Below are positions 1 to 7,230 of a DNA stretch of 16,475 bases, in pieces. Within the stretch, counting starts at the first letter, position 1; each line of letters begins with the position of its first letter. This DNA comes from Actinobacteria bacterium UBA5176 (GTDB taxonomy: Bacteria; Actinomycetota; UBA4738). Both the position numbers and the translations under genes were made by a program. The stretch covers positions 1 through 16,475 of the forward strand of contig DHWS01000072.1 of NCBI GenBank assembly GCA_002413305.1, given 5' to 3'. The notes under the pieces were generated by a model. The model saw only the letters and a program-made list of their open reading frames with translations. It was not told the origin of the DNA and searched no databases.

Positions 1-76
1 CCAGCGGGAGCGCCCTGCGGGCGCGTCCCGTTCCGAGCACGCGGCGCAGGATCAGATAGAGCAGGGAGAACAGCAT
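1..76 (-). CDS. Integrase-type transposase, N-terminal fragment cut by the window edge
   Basis: Only about 25 codons are visible, reading leftwards from an ATG at 76-74 off the left edge. They begin MLFSLLYLILRRVLG, which resembles the N-terminus of a family of integrase-core (rve/DDE) transposases common in high-GC bacteria. It also resembles the start of the broken copy ending at 942 (shared S-L-L, R-R and L-G spacing). A good ribosome binding site, AAGGAG, lies a few bases upstream of the ATG, so this copy may have an intact start. Whether the catalytic domain survives cannot be seen. The family call rests on a short stretch and on similarity to the neighbouring pseudogene. Confidence 0.5.
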   Translation of the reverse strand, partial: MLFSLLYLILRRVLGTGRARRALPL

Positions 77-105
77 GGGTCTCCTTCCCGCAGAGAGGAG
101 AGCGC

Positions 106-351
106 ATGCTATCGGTGACCGTCTGTCAGCGGATCGGGGATTTTGAACCCTTCAAGCTTGAGCGGATGATCGGCGCGCTTTCGCAGGCGCAGCGGTCGAG
201 CTACGAGCTGGCGGTCCTGCCGGGGCGGGGGATGCAAGGACTGCAGTCCCGGGAGATCCAGCAGGAGCTTATCGACACCATCGTCTCGTGGATGGGTGGG
301 CTGTTCGCTCCCTATCCGGCCAAGGGAACCTCGGCTCCGGTTCGAGGCTGA
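106..351 (+). CDS. Possible small hypothetical protein (81 aa), divergent from the transposase
   Basis: This is the only plus-strand reading frame in the window with a reasonable ribosome binding site: GAGAGGAG sits about 6 bases before the ATG. The 81-residue product has no signal peptide or membrane segment and I do not recognise it. The middle (FEPFKLERMIGAL, later SREIQQELIDTIVSWM) vaguely recalls an ATP-cone pattern, but not well enough to name it. It lies between two transposase remnants, so it may be a passenger or a chance frame in insertion debris. Apart from this frame I see nothing in 77-405. Confidence 0.22.
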   Translation: MLSVTVCQRIGDFEPFKLERMIGALSQAQRSSYELAVLPGRGMQGLQSREIQQELIDTIVSWMGGLFAPYPAKGTSAPVRG

Positions 352-405
352 GTCCGCGCGTGGGATGGGTCGAAAATGTGGTCGAAAAAGGCCCACCAGT
401 GTGCT

Positions 406-942
406 TCAGTCGCAGGCGAAGATCCCGGCCGCCTGCTGGTGCAAGAACTCCCTCCACGTGGGGCCGCGCCTCGGGGCCGGACCGATCCCGGCACGTCGGA
501 GCACTGTTGCGATGGTGGTGGCCGAGACCCTGACCCCCAGCTTCACGAGCTCGCCCCGGATCCGCATGTAGCCCCACCTGGGGTTCTCTCTGCCCAGGCG
601 GAGGATCAGCTCTCGGACCTCGGGGTCGAGAGCGGGCCTTCCGGGGAGGGCGGTGCCGCTTGGTCCACTTCCCTGGTGACGAGCTGGCGGTGCCACCGCA
701 GGAGCGTCTCTGCGCGGACCAGGAACGCATCCCACGCATCTCGGCGGAGCAGCCTGCTGGCCGCCGCGAGGAACGCCCTGTCGGACGCACGGTAGACCGG
801 CCGCTTCACCTGCCGGCGGAGGATCGCCACCTGATGACGCAGGATCGCGTTCTCGAGTTCCGCCCTCAGCCGCAGCGCGCTCGTGGGACCGGAACACGCC
901 AAGAATGCGGCGCAGGAGAAGGGAGAGGAGGGAGGGGAACAC
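406..942 (-). pseudogene. Degenerate integrase-type (rve/DDE) transposase, frameshifted and truncated
   Basis: Three minus-strand frames together give the N-terminal half of one transposase. Frame A starts with GTG at 942 (VFPSLLSLLLRRILG). The next frame carries ELENAILRHQVAILRRQVKR and continues to LLRWHRQLVT. A short stretch in the third frame gives KWTKRHRPP, and frame A resumes with GRPALDPEVRELILRLGREN, NPRWGYMRI and GPTWREFLHQQAAGIFACD. The breaks fall near 880-900, near 670 (extra base in a C run) and near 644 (extra base in a G run). A TGA at 408-406 follows ACD, just where the DDE catalytic domain should begin, and no homologous continuation is visible below it. The roughly 170 residues left are about half of a normal protein of this family, so the copy must be inactive. 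It belongs to the same family as the fragment at the left edge. Confidence 0.8.
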
Positions 943-1086
943 GGCGCGGCATTGTCGCAGATCGGACCGCTGAAGCGATCTCAGGCCGCGATCGGGTTTC
1001 TGGACCCCACGAGGTCGCTTCCGGGGTGAGCGTGGTGCAGAGCCAGCCCAGCTTTGCAGCGACCGGACCTGAGCGGGGAGGGCCGA

Positions 1087-1648
1087 TCAGCCGTTTGTTT
1101 CGATGACTCCGTCTTCGGTGACCACGAAGTTCAACCGCTGGTCGGAGCCTTCCTGCGGAACCTCGTCCACGACCTGGACCCCCGAAGGCCAGGCCAATCC
1201 GGGCCACCCCCTCGGGCAACCGGGCCAGGAGCCCGTCCCACAATCCCCGTCCCTCGCCCAGACGGCGGCCCGCCCGATCGAAGGCCACCCCCGGGACCAG
1301 GATGGCGTCGACGTCCTGCAAGGGCGCTCGACGGGCGAAACGGGGCTGCATCCCCACGTACTCACCCTGGATGATGGGCTGGGAAGGCATCCATTCGGCC
1401 AGCTGCATCTCACCCGAGAGCAGGAACGGCAAGTAGGCCCGCCGCCCCTCTCCCTCCACCAGACGGACCAGCAGCGGCCCGGTCGCGACCTGGGTCCCCA
1501 GTGCGTAGTACGCCGCCAACCCTTGAGCGTCGCGGAACGCCGGCAGCTCCCACAGGTTGGCGTGGATCGCCTGGGCCAGTGCGAGGCGCTTCTCGGGGTC
1601 GATCTGGTCGAGGACTGGCGTCATCTCGGCCCGGAAGTCGGTTTTCAG
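1087..1648 (-). pseudogene. 5-formyltetrahydrofolate cyclo-ligase family protein, one-base frameshift
   Basis: The family (5-FCL) converts 5-formyl-THF to 5,10-methenyl-THF with ATP. The reading frame shows the N-terminal K-x3-R pattern (KTDFR), the helical AQAIHANLWELPAF segment, and the family motif around VPGVAFDRAGRRLGEGRGLWD, although the usual G-Y-Y-D appears as G-L-W-D. After IGLAFG the frame is lost. It resumes one base over with GVQVVDEVPQEGSDQRLNFVVTED, the normal C-terminus, ending at a TGA at 1089-1087. The break lies in a run of five C (plus strand 1179-1183), so it could be an assembly error. Total length without the extra base, about 186 aa, is normal. No ATG precedes the conserved start. 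A CTG at 1648-1646 would overlap the upstream TGA (CTGA), and the first ATG is at 1624, inside the conserved region. It is probably translationally coupled to the halogenase-like gene. If the shift is real the gene is broken. Confidence 0.8.
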
Positions 1649-2970
1649 AGCGATGCCTCCACGACCTCGACGTTCTCGTTCAGGAACTGGTGCATGACGT
1701 TCGCCTCGTCGGCCTCGATGACCTTGAGCGCCTTCTTCATCCGGTCGAGGACCTGGACGGCGTCCTTGTCGAACACCTCGCCCTGCAGGAGCTGCTGGAT
1801 GTCCGCCTTGTACTCCGGCTTGCTGGAGAACCGGGTGAACAGCGCCTGCAGCCGGTAGTAGAGCGTGATCCACTCGTACCAGATCGAGACGCCCCGCTCG
1901 ATGATCTTGCCGTACTCGTCGAACGCCGCCTTCTCCTGGGAGGGGTCCTTCAGGGACATCTCCAGGGCGTTCCAGGCGAACTGGCCCGACCGCATGGCCA
2001 CCGAGACCCCGGAGGAGAAGATCGGGTCCACGAACCGGGCCGCGTCGCCGATCAGCATCCAGCCCGGACCCCTGACCTCCTTCATCTTGTAGGAGTAGTC
2101 GGCCTCGATGGCGAAGGGGCGCATCCGGGTCGCGCCCTCCAGGGCGTGACGGATGTTCGGCGTCATCGCGGTGAGCTCATTGAAGAATTCCTCATGTGTC
2201 TTCCCGGACTTCAGGAAGTGGGACTTCTCCACGACGACGCCCACGCTGGTGATGCCCTCGTAAATCGGGATGTGCCACACCCAGCCCCGCTCCACTGGGA
2301 GGAAGTGCACGTGGATGTACTCGGCCGTCTCCGGGGTGGGCGGCTGCACGTCGCGGAACCACGAGTAGACGGCGAACTGGTTGAACTGCTTGTCCTTCTC
2401 CCACAGGCCGAGCTGCTTGCCCAGCAGCGTCCGGCGGCCGCTCGCGTCGACCACGAAACGAGAGCGGAGGTCGAACTCGCGGTTCAGGATGCGAACCCGG
2501 ACGCCGACCGCTCGGTCGCCCTCGAAGTTGACCTTGAGGACGGTCGCGCCCTCCACGACCTCGGCGCCCAGCTCGTTGGCGTGGCGTAGGTACATGGCGT
2601 CGAAGATGGCTCGGTCGACGTGGTAGGTGTAATCGGGGTTGAAGATCTTCTGCGGGTAGTCGGCGAAGGTGACCACGAACTCGGAGCCGACCTTGCCCTT
2701 GGTCCCGGTCCAGGTGGCCCCGGGCTTCTTGATCCACTGGAAGCTCTCCATCTTCTCCCAGAAGCCGAGGTCCCCGGTCACGATGTTGGTGGCGGGCACG
2801 AAAGACTCACCGACGTGCTCGCGGGGGTGGATGTCCCGCTCGAGGATCAAGGCTCGGTATCCGGCCCGTGCGAGGTAGGCGCCGACGGTCGCGCCGCCCG
2901 GGCCTCCACCGATGATGATGACGTCTGCGTCCAGCTGATCCGTGCTCGGTTGGGGCTCCTGGTCCGGCAT
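1645..2970 (-). CDS. FAD-dependent halogenase-like oxidoreductase (tryptophan halogenase/PltA superfamily)
   Basis: A 441-aa flavoprotein with a Rossmann GGGPGG at residues 21-26, and HVGESFVPA at 52-60, the G-E-S-x2-P pattern of flavin-dependent halogenases and geranylgeranyl-reductase relatives. FQWIKKPGATWTG at 77-89 places K81/K82 where halogenases carry the lysine thought to handle hypohalous acid. W230-x-W232-x-I234-P235 matches the halogenase W-x-W-x-I-P motif exactly. GDAARFVDPIFSSGV at 308-322 is the second FAD-binding motif. Family knowledge: members use reduced FAD from a separate reductase to halogenate phenols, pyrroles or indoles, but many homologues in catabolic settings are untested. 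The ATG at 2970 is preceded by GAAAGGAG. It appears to be transcribed separately from the upstream operon, behind a palindrome at 3052-3073. A dehalogenating, hydroxylating or reducing role is also possible. Confidence 0.82.
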   Translation of the reverse strand: MPDQEPQPSTDQLDADVIIIGGGPGGATVGAYLARAGYRALILERDIHPREHVGESFVPATNIVTGDLGFWEKMESFQWIKKPGATWTGTKGKVGSEFVVTFADYPQKIFNPDYTYHVDRAIFDAMYLRHANELGAEVVEGATVLKVNFEGDRAVGVRVRILNREFDLRSRFVVDASGRRTLLGKQLGLWEKDKQFNQFAVYSWFRDVQPPTPETAEYIHVHFLPVERGWVWHIPIYEGITSVGVVVEKSHFLKSGKTHEEFFNELTAMTPNIRHALEGATRMRPFAIEADYSYKMKEVRGPGWMLIGDAARFVDPIFSSGVSVAMRSGQFAWNALEMSLKDPSQEKAAFDEYGKIIERGVSIWYEWITLYYRLQALFTRFSSKPEYKADIQQLLQGEVFDKDAVQVLDRMKKALKVIEADEANVMHQFLNENVEVVEASL

Positions 2971-3002
2971 GAGAGACGCTCCTTTCGGGTATGGGTCACT
3001 GC

Positions 3003-3036
3003 CTGTACGAGCCAGTCAAGTGGAATGACTGTACGA
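3003..3036. promoter_or_regulatory. Paired repeats in the halogenase-like gene's leader
   Basis: CTGTACGA occurs at 3003-3010 and again at 3029-3036, with 26-base centre spacing. Between them lies a perfect inverted repeat, CAGTCA (3013-3018) and TGACTG (3026-3031), with a 7-base spacer. A minus-strand TTGACT (3019-3014) could be a -35 element, but no convincing -10 follows at the right distance. The arrangement looks like regulator binding sites close to the start of the 2970 gene, 33 to 66 bases upstream. Confidence 0.33.
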
Positions 3037-3051
3037 CAATTGGCTGGCAAC

Positions 3052-3073
3052 GGGTATGAACATGTTCACACCC
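3052..3073. promoter_or_regulatory. Near-perfect 22-bp palindrome, probable operator
   Basis: The core TGAACATGTTCA (3057-3068) is a perfect 12-bp palindrome. One mismatched pair (3056/3069) is followed by GGGT on the left and ACCC on the right, giving 10 of 11 pairs matched. It sits in the 205-base gap between the [2Fe-2S] subunit gene and the halogenase-like gene, about 80 bases upstream of the latter's ATG. This is where an operator for a dimeric repressor (TetR-, GntR- or MarR-like) would be expected. No T-tract follows, so it is unlikely to be a terminator. The cognate regulator is not identified. Confidence 0.5.
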
Positions 3074-3175
3074 CTTCTGTGCACTCGGTCACACGTTCGC
3101 TGAGCTCGTGAGGCTGCCGGGTCGGCCGACGATGGCCTGATCCACCGCTACAGGTTTCGACCGGCCTTTACACCC

Positions 3176-3640
3176 CTACGAGCCCAACGCTCGTTCGGCC
3201 AGGCGAACGGCATCCAAAATCTTTGCATATCCGGTGCATCGGCAGAGATTCCCTGAAAGCGCCTCCCTTACCGTGGGCTCGCCCGGGTGTGGATTGAGCC
3301 GGAGGAGGTCGGCGACCGCGACGATCAGTCCCGGCGTGCAGAACCCGCATTGCACCGCGCCAGCCTTCACGAACGCCTCCTGGACCGGGTGGAGGTTCCC
3401 GTCCTTCGCCAAGGATTCGACCGTACGAATCTCACGTCCGTTCGCCTGAATCGCGAGTACCAGGCAGGCACACACAAGCTCGTCGTCCATCCACACGGAG
3501 CACGACCCGCACTCGCCCTGCTCGCACGCGTTCTTGGATCCAGCGAGCCCGAGATCCTCTCGCAGCACCGACAAGAGGCTCGACCCCAGCCATGAGTCGG
3601 CTTCCCGCCACTCGCCGTTCACTCTTGCTCGCAGAATCAT
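3176..3640 (-). CDS. Molybdenum hydroxylase [2Fe-2S] small subunit (CoxS/XdhC-like)
   Basis: A 154-aa iron-sulfur subunit of the xanthine dehydrogenase/CO dehydrogenase family, carrying electrons from the Mo site to an acceptor. The N-terminal plant-ferredoxin domain has cluster ligands C39, C44, C47 and C59. The C-terminal four-helix domain has C98-G-F-C101 and C133-R-C135, all eight conserved. Length is typical (150-170 aa). The ATG at 3640 is preceded by AAGGGAG. It is the last gene of the catabolic operon and is separated from its presumed large-subunit partner (7227-9593) by the deaminase, ubiX and a ubiD. That is unusual, since these subunits are normally adjacent. No FAD-binding medium subunit is present in the window, so electrons would need another acceptor or a subunit encoded elsewhere. 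Confidence 0.95.
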   Translation of the reverse strand: MILRARVNGEWREADSWLGSSLLSVLREDLGLAGSKNACEQGECGSCSVWMDDELVCACLVLAIQANGREIRTVESLAKDGNLHPVQEAFVKAGAVQCGFCTPGLIVAVADLLRLNPHPGEPTVREALSGNLCRCTGYAKILDAVRLAERALGS

Positions 3641-3657
3641 CGCCGCTCCCTTCGATC

Positions 3658-3690
3658 GCCCGTCTGAGGCCCCGAGGCTCCCAGACAGGC
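3658..3690. other. Intercistronic hairpin between ubiD copy 1 and the [2Fe-2S] gene
   Basis: GCCCGTCTG (3658-3666) pairs with CAGACAGGC (3682-3690) over nine positions with one G-U wobble on the minus-strand RNA, enclosing a 15-base loop. No T-run follows on the minus strand, so it is not a classical terminator. A role in mRNA processing or in setting the relative level of the downstream subunit is possible. A weaker GGAGG/CCTCC pair lies at about 3692-3710. Confidence 0.38.
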
Positions 3691-3741
3691 AGGAGGGATT
3701 CAGCTCCTCCCCACCGAGAAGAGGGAAGTGCCGTTCACGGT

Positions 3742-5127
3742 TCAGTGCCCCCCCAGGATCTCTCGAGCGCGCAGTAACGCTTCTTCGGCGACGGTCACCC
3801 GCTCCGCGGCAAACCCAGGGGGTCGAGTGGCGTCCAGCCCAAGTCGGGCCGTCGCGCCTCCGTTTGAAGACGGATCGAGCATGCTGCCCGGAAGGCCGCC
3901 GATCATGAGCATGTCGCGGTCAGCCTGGAAGCGCGTCGCGACGGCCCACAGCACCTGATCCTCTCTCCTGATGTCGATGTCGTCATCCACGACGACGACC
4001 AGCTTCAGGTAGGGATCCCACCCCAGGAGCCCGAGCGCCACCTGCCGGGCCATTCCCGGCGTGCTCTGACGCACCGATACGTAACAATGGAAGTGCGTGC
4101 CGGAGGCGGGGTACTCAAGCGCCTGCACATCGGGGAACCGCTCGCTCAGCCTGGCCGACATCTCCGACTCCCGAGGAACCCGGCCGAGATTCAGATGGTC
4201 CGCCGCGTTGCCGGAGACCACATCGATGAGGATCGGGTCGCGGCGGCTGAGCATCGCAGAGACCTCGATGAGGTTATTCGTCGACCGAGATGTGGCGTAT
4301 CCGGAGAACTCCCCGAACGGCCCTTCGTCGGCGTGTTTCGTCGCGTCGATCACACCCTCGAGTACGATCTCAGCACTCGCCGGGACACCGATGCCGTACT
4401 GTGGCGTGGTCACGAGCTCGAGCGGCTCGGCGAACAGGCCACCCGCGATATCTCGCTCATCCCGGTCGATGCCGACCCGGGCGGCGCTGGCGAGCATGAA
4501 CAGGGGGTGCCCGCCGATGACCACCGCCACCGGCAAGGGCACCTTGGCCTCGGATGCAGCTAGCAGGTATCGCCATAGGTGGCCCCGAGAGTGCAGGCTC
4601 GTGGCGAGAGAGGTTCTCGAAACGATCATCGACCGGTGGTAACTGGCGTTCCCGATCCCGCTGCGAGGATCCTCGGCCACGATGATCGCGCTGGTCAGGT
4701 ACGGACCCCGGTCCTGCGCGAAGTGCGTCAGCATGGGCAGTCGGCTCAGATCAACCTCCTCGTCCTTCTGCACCACCTCAAGCACCGGGCCGTCGGGCAC
4801 GATCCGAGGAGGCATGGCTCGGGAGCTGGCGGCAACGAAAGCGTCGTGGAGGCCCTCGAGGCTCGACCCGAGGAAACGGGCGATCCGCTCCCGGGCTGCG
4901 AACAGGTTCGTGACGACCGGGACCGAGATTCCATCGACGTGGGTACACATAATGATCGGTGCCCGGCCCTGGTCCGACAGCTCGCTCACCAGAGCGGTCA
5001 CGCCCTGATCTGCGCTGACAGTCTCCTCGATGACGAGCACGTCCTCCGGATAGTCGGCGCGGTAGTCGTCCAAGAAACGACGTGCGTCCTGCTTCTTTGA
5101 CAAGTCGGAACCGTGAACCGGACTCAC
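3742..5127 (-). CDS. UbiD-family prenylated-FMN-dependent decarboxylase, copy 1
   Basis: A 461-aa (de)carboxylase of the UbiD superfamily, which uses prenylated FMN made by UbiX to remove CO2 from aromatic, heteroaromatic or acrylic acids. The catalytic triad is present: R165 in SYHR, and E268/E273 in DEGPFGEFSGY, with the same five-residue spacing as Fdc1 E277/E282. The family segment VVVVDDDIDI is also intact. I chose the GTG at 5127. GGAGG lies 7 bases upstream and the GTGA overlaps the ubiX stop by four bases, while the earlier in-frame start at 5154 would lie deep inside ubiX. Direct coupling to ubiX implies cofactor supply for this enzyme. The substrate is unknown. Molybdenum hydroxylase and deaminase neighbours favour a heteroaromatic acid. 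It differs clearly from the second UbiD at 10166-11527. Confidence 0.95.
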   Translation of the reverse strand: MSPVHGSDLSKKQDARRFLDDYRADYPEDVLVIEETVSADQGVTALVSELSDQGRAPIIMCTHVDGISVPVVTNLFAARERIARFLGSSLEGLHDAFVAASSRAMPPRIVPDGPVLEVVQKDEEVDLSRLPMLTHFAQDRGPYLTSAIIVAEDPRSGIGNASYHRSMIVSRTSLATSLHSRGHLWRYLLAASEAKVPLPVAVVIGGHPLFMLASAARVGIDRDERDIAGGLFAEPLELVTTPQYGIGVPASAEIVLEGVIDATKHADEGPFGEFSGYATSRSTNNLIEVSAMLSRRDPILIDVVSGNAADHLNLGRVPRESEMSARLSERFPDVQALEYPASGTHFHCYVSVRQSTPGMARQVALGLLGWDPYLKLVVVVDDDIDIRREDQVLWAVATRFQADRDMLMIGGLPGSMLDPSSNGGATARLGLDATRPPGFAAERVTVAEEALLRAREILGGH

Positions 5128-5711
5128 CCGTCCTCCGATTCGATACCGGCCCACCGGCGGAACAGGTCGTGTTGCACTCTGAACTGGTCAAGGACCTTGC
5201 CGACCGTGTGCATCAGCAGATCCTCGATCGACCTCGGGTGGTGGTAGAAGCCTGGCATCGGAGGAAGGATGACGGCTCCCGCCTCCGTCGCTGCGACCAT
5301 GTTGCGAAGGTGGATGAGGCTGAGCGGCGTCTCGCGAGTGACGAGGACCAAGCGCCGCCGTTCCTTGAGGGTCACGTCGGCCGCCCGGGATAGCAGATCT
5401 GCTGCGTGACCGGAGGATATGGCCGCAAGCGTCTTCATGGAACAGGGCACCACCGCCATCCCCACCGTCAGGAACGACCCCGAGGACACCGCGGCGCCGA
5501 GGTCCCTGGGGTCATAGGTCACATCCGCGAGCGATTCCACCTGGGCGGGATCCATGTCCATCTCCACTCTGACCGTTTGGCGCGCTCCTTCCGACAGGAT
5601 CAGATGGGTCTCGATGGTGCCGAGGTCCCGCAGGACGCGGAGCAACATGACGCCGTAATGAGGTGCGCTGGACCCCGAGATTCCGACGACGAGGCGCTCG
5701 CGCTGGTTCAT
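5124..5711 (-). CDS. ubiX: Flavin prenyltransferase UbiX
   Basis: A 195-aa flavin prenyltransferase that attaches dimethylallyl phosphate to FMN, making the prFMN cofactor of UbiD enzymes. Motifs visible are the FMN-phosphate loop GISGSSAPHYG (10-20), VVPCSMKTLAAISSG (87-101) and RETPLSLIHLRNM (126-138), all characteristic of UbiX/Pad1. The length is normal. The ATG at 5711 is preferred, with GGAG 11 bases upstream. A GTG four codons earlier (5723) leaves no room for a binding site. The 4-base GTGA overlap with ubiD copy 1 indicates co-translation. It is the only ubiX in the window, so it probably serves both UbiD proteins. Confidence 0.95.
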   Translation of the reverse strand: MNQRERLVVGISGSSAPHYGVMLLRVLRDLGTIETHLILSEGARQTVRVEMDMDPAQVESLADVTYDPRDLGAAVSSGSFLTVGMAVVPCSMKTLAAISSGHAADLLSRAADVTLKERRRLVLVTRETPLSLIHLRNMVAATEAGAVILPPMPGFYHHPRSIEDLLMHTVGKVLDQFRVQHDLFRRWAGIESEDG

Positions 5712-5737
5712 GCAGCCATCCACTCCGGGCCGAGATG

Positions 5738-5757
5738 CCGCGCGCGCGCACGCGCGG
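5738..5757. other. GC-only hairpin upstream of ubiX
   Basis: CCGCGCG (5738-5744) and CGCGCGG (5751-5757) form a perfect 7-bp stem with a 6-base loop, in the 139-base gap between the deaminase stop and the ubiX start. No T-tract follows on the minus strand. It may act as an mRNA stability or processing element. An alternating-CG tract of this kind can also arise by chance in very GC-rich DNA. Confidence 0.38.
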
Positions 5758-5850
5758 GGGTGGCGTGTTCTCGTGGCCGGAACCCGAGCACCGGCCAGAC
5801 TCGCCCCGCTCTATGCCTCCGGTTGCGTCTGGACAGCAGCTCATTGGCCC

Positions 5851-7230
5851 TCACGGCCGCACCGCATCTCCCTCGATTCCCCGGAACGGCGAGGACGCGC
5901 CCAGGTGCACCATGCGGCGGATCAGATCCTCCTCATCCACGCGGGTGCAGCGACCATTCTCCACTACCACCTCTCCCCCCACGACGACTGCCTCCACGGT
6001 CCGGCTGGTCGCCTGGGTCAGCAGCGTGACGGTAGGGTCCACGAACGGAACCGATGAGAGATCGCGGTCGAAACGTATGAGCAGCATGTCGGCCTGCAGT
6101 CCCGGCTGGAGTCCCTTCGGCCGAGGTTCAACCCCGATGACGCTGTTGCATCCAGTCGTCGCCATGCGAAGCATCGCCTGCGCGCTCAACGCGTCTGCAT
6201 CGGCCAGTCGACCCCGCTGCACGTACGCACCGTAGCGGATCGCTTCGAACATGTCCTGCGTGTCGTTGCTCGCGGCCCCGTCAACGCCGAGGCCCACCTG
6301 CACATCCAGATTGAGGAACTCCGGGATCGGCGCGAACCCGCTTCCCAGGCGTAGGTTGCTGATGGGGTTGTAGGAGACACCGCACCGGCGGGCCGCCATG
6401 AGCGCCCTGTGCTCGGGCAGAACTTGGACGCAATGAACGCCCAGGAACCGATCCCACAAGAAATCGTGCTCGTCGAGGTAGGGCAGCGCCCGTTTCCCAG
6501 TATGAGCCAGGCACGCGCGGTCATCGAGGCCCGTCTCACATACATGCACGCTGACACACAGGCCGTATCGGTCGGACAGCTCTCGCGCGCCACGCATACC
6601 GTCGGGGCTGAGAGACCGCGGGTTGGGGGCCGCCAACCCAGCCGTGAGCCTGGACCCAGGAACCGAGAACCGCACTGCAAGTTCCTCCACATGCGCCAGC
6701 TGGTCCTCGTACGGCTCGAGGAGCCGGGGCTCGAACCCCCACTCCCGTGCCGGGTCGGCCCTGTCTGCCACGCCGCGGCAGTAAACGGCTCGGACACCGA
6801 CGTCGTCGACGGCAGTGATGATCGCCTCGTGGAACTCCCGGTTCGGATGAGGATGGCCGTGTTCGACGATCGTGGTGGCACCCGAACGCAAGGCCTCGGC
6901 CGCAGCACAGGCCGCAGCCACGTAGGCCTGTTCGGGGTCGGCAGCGATGTAGGCCCCGGTCACTGCAAGCAGCCAGTCGCCCAGCCCCTTGCCGTCCGCG
7001 ACGCCTCGTAGCAGCGCCTGAAAGAGGTGGGTGTGGGTGTTGATGAATCCCGGAAGCGCGTGACACCCGGTGGCGTTCAGCGTGCGAATGCCCGGCGCGG
7101 CCACGGTCTCGCCCGGTGGAGCGATTGAGGAGATCCGCCCGTCCCGGACCGAGATGTCTCGCGGCCCGGCCCAGCTCCCACCGCTCCAGACGGTTGCGTT
7201 GCGCACGAGCAGGTCCCCGTCCCGAGTCAT
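5851..7230 (-). CDS. COG0402-type metal-dependent deaminase/amidohydrolase (TrzA/MtaD/8-oxoguanine deaminase-like)
   Basis: A 459-aa amidohydrolase of the cytosine/guanine deaminase-like branch. The HxH metal pair is H66/H68 in PGFINTHTHLFQALLRG. Further ligands and catalytic residues are H229 and E232 (SVHVCET), H266 (GVHC) and D317 (GLGVDGAASND), the mononuclear-metal deaminase signature. NPISNLRLGSG at 288-298 matches the family's substrate-loop region. Relatives deaminate S-adenosylhomocysteine, 8-oxoguanine, isoxanthopterin or s-triazines, or remove chloride from triazines. The ATG at 7230 overlaps the stop of the molybdenum hydroxylase large subunit (ATGA), indicating co-translation, so the two probably act on the same compound. 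This favours an amino-substituted N-heterocycle. The exact substrate cannot be read from sequence. Confidence 0.92.
   Translation of the reverse strand: MTRDGDLLVRNATVWSGGSWAGPRDISVRDGRISSIAPPGETVAAPGIRTLNATGCHALPGFINTHTHLFQALLRGVADGKGLGDWLLAVTGAYIAADPEQAYVAAACAAAEALRSGATTIVEHGHPHPNREFHEAIITAVDDVGVRAVYCRGVADRADPAREWGFEPRLLEPYEDQLAHVEELAVRFSVPGSRLTAGLAAPNPRSLSPDGMRGARELSDRYGLCVSVHVCETGLDDRACLAHTGKRALPYLDEHDFLWDRFLGVHCVQVLPEHRALMAARRCGVSYNPISNLRLGSGFAPIPEFLNLDVQVGLGVDGAASNDTQDMFEAIRYGAYVQRGRLADADALSAQAMLRMATTGCNSVIGVEPRPKGLQPGLQADMLLIRFDRDLSSVPFVDPTVTLLTQATSRTVEAVVVGGEVVVENGRCTRVDEEDLIRRMVHLGASSPFRGIEGDAVRP

Noticed and set aside
106..351. ATP-cone domain in the small plus-strand frame
   Set aside because: Only scattered positions resemble the pattern and the usual glycine/aspartate start is missing, so I left it as hypothetical.
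1649..1873. Upstream extension of the 5-FCL frame beyond 1648
   Set aside because: The added residues overlap the halogenase-like gene in another frame, are Gly/Arg/Pro-rich and match no family. Conservation begins at KTDFR.
3052..3073. Rho-independent terminator after the [2Fe-2S] gene
   Set aside because: The palindrome has no loop of normal size and no T-tract follows on the minus strand. An operator fits better.
5128..5154. Earlier in-frame start of ubiD copy 1 at 5154
   Set aside because: It has no binding site and would overlap ubiX by 31 bases. The GTG at 5127 has GGAGG and a standard GTGA overlap.
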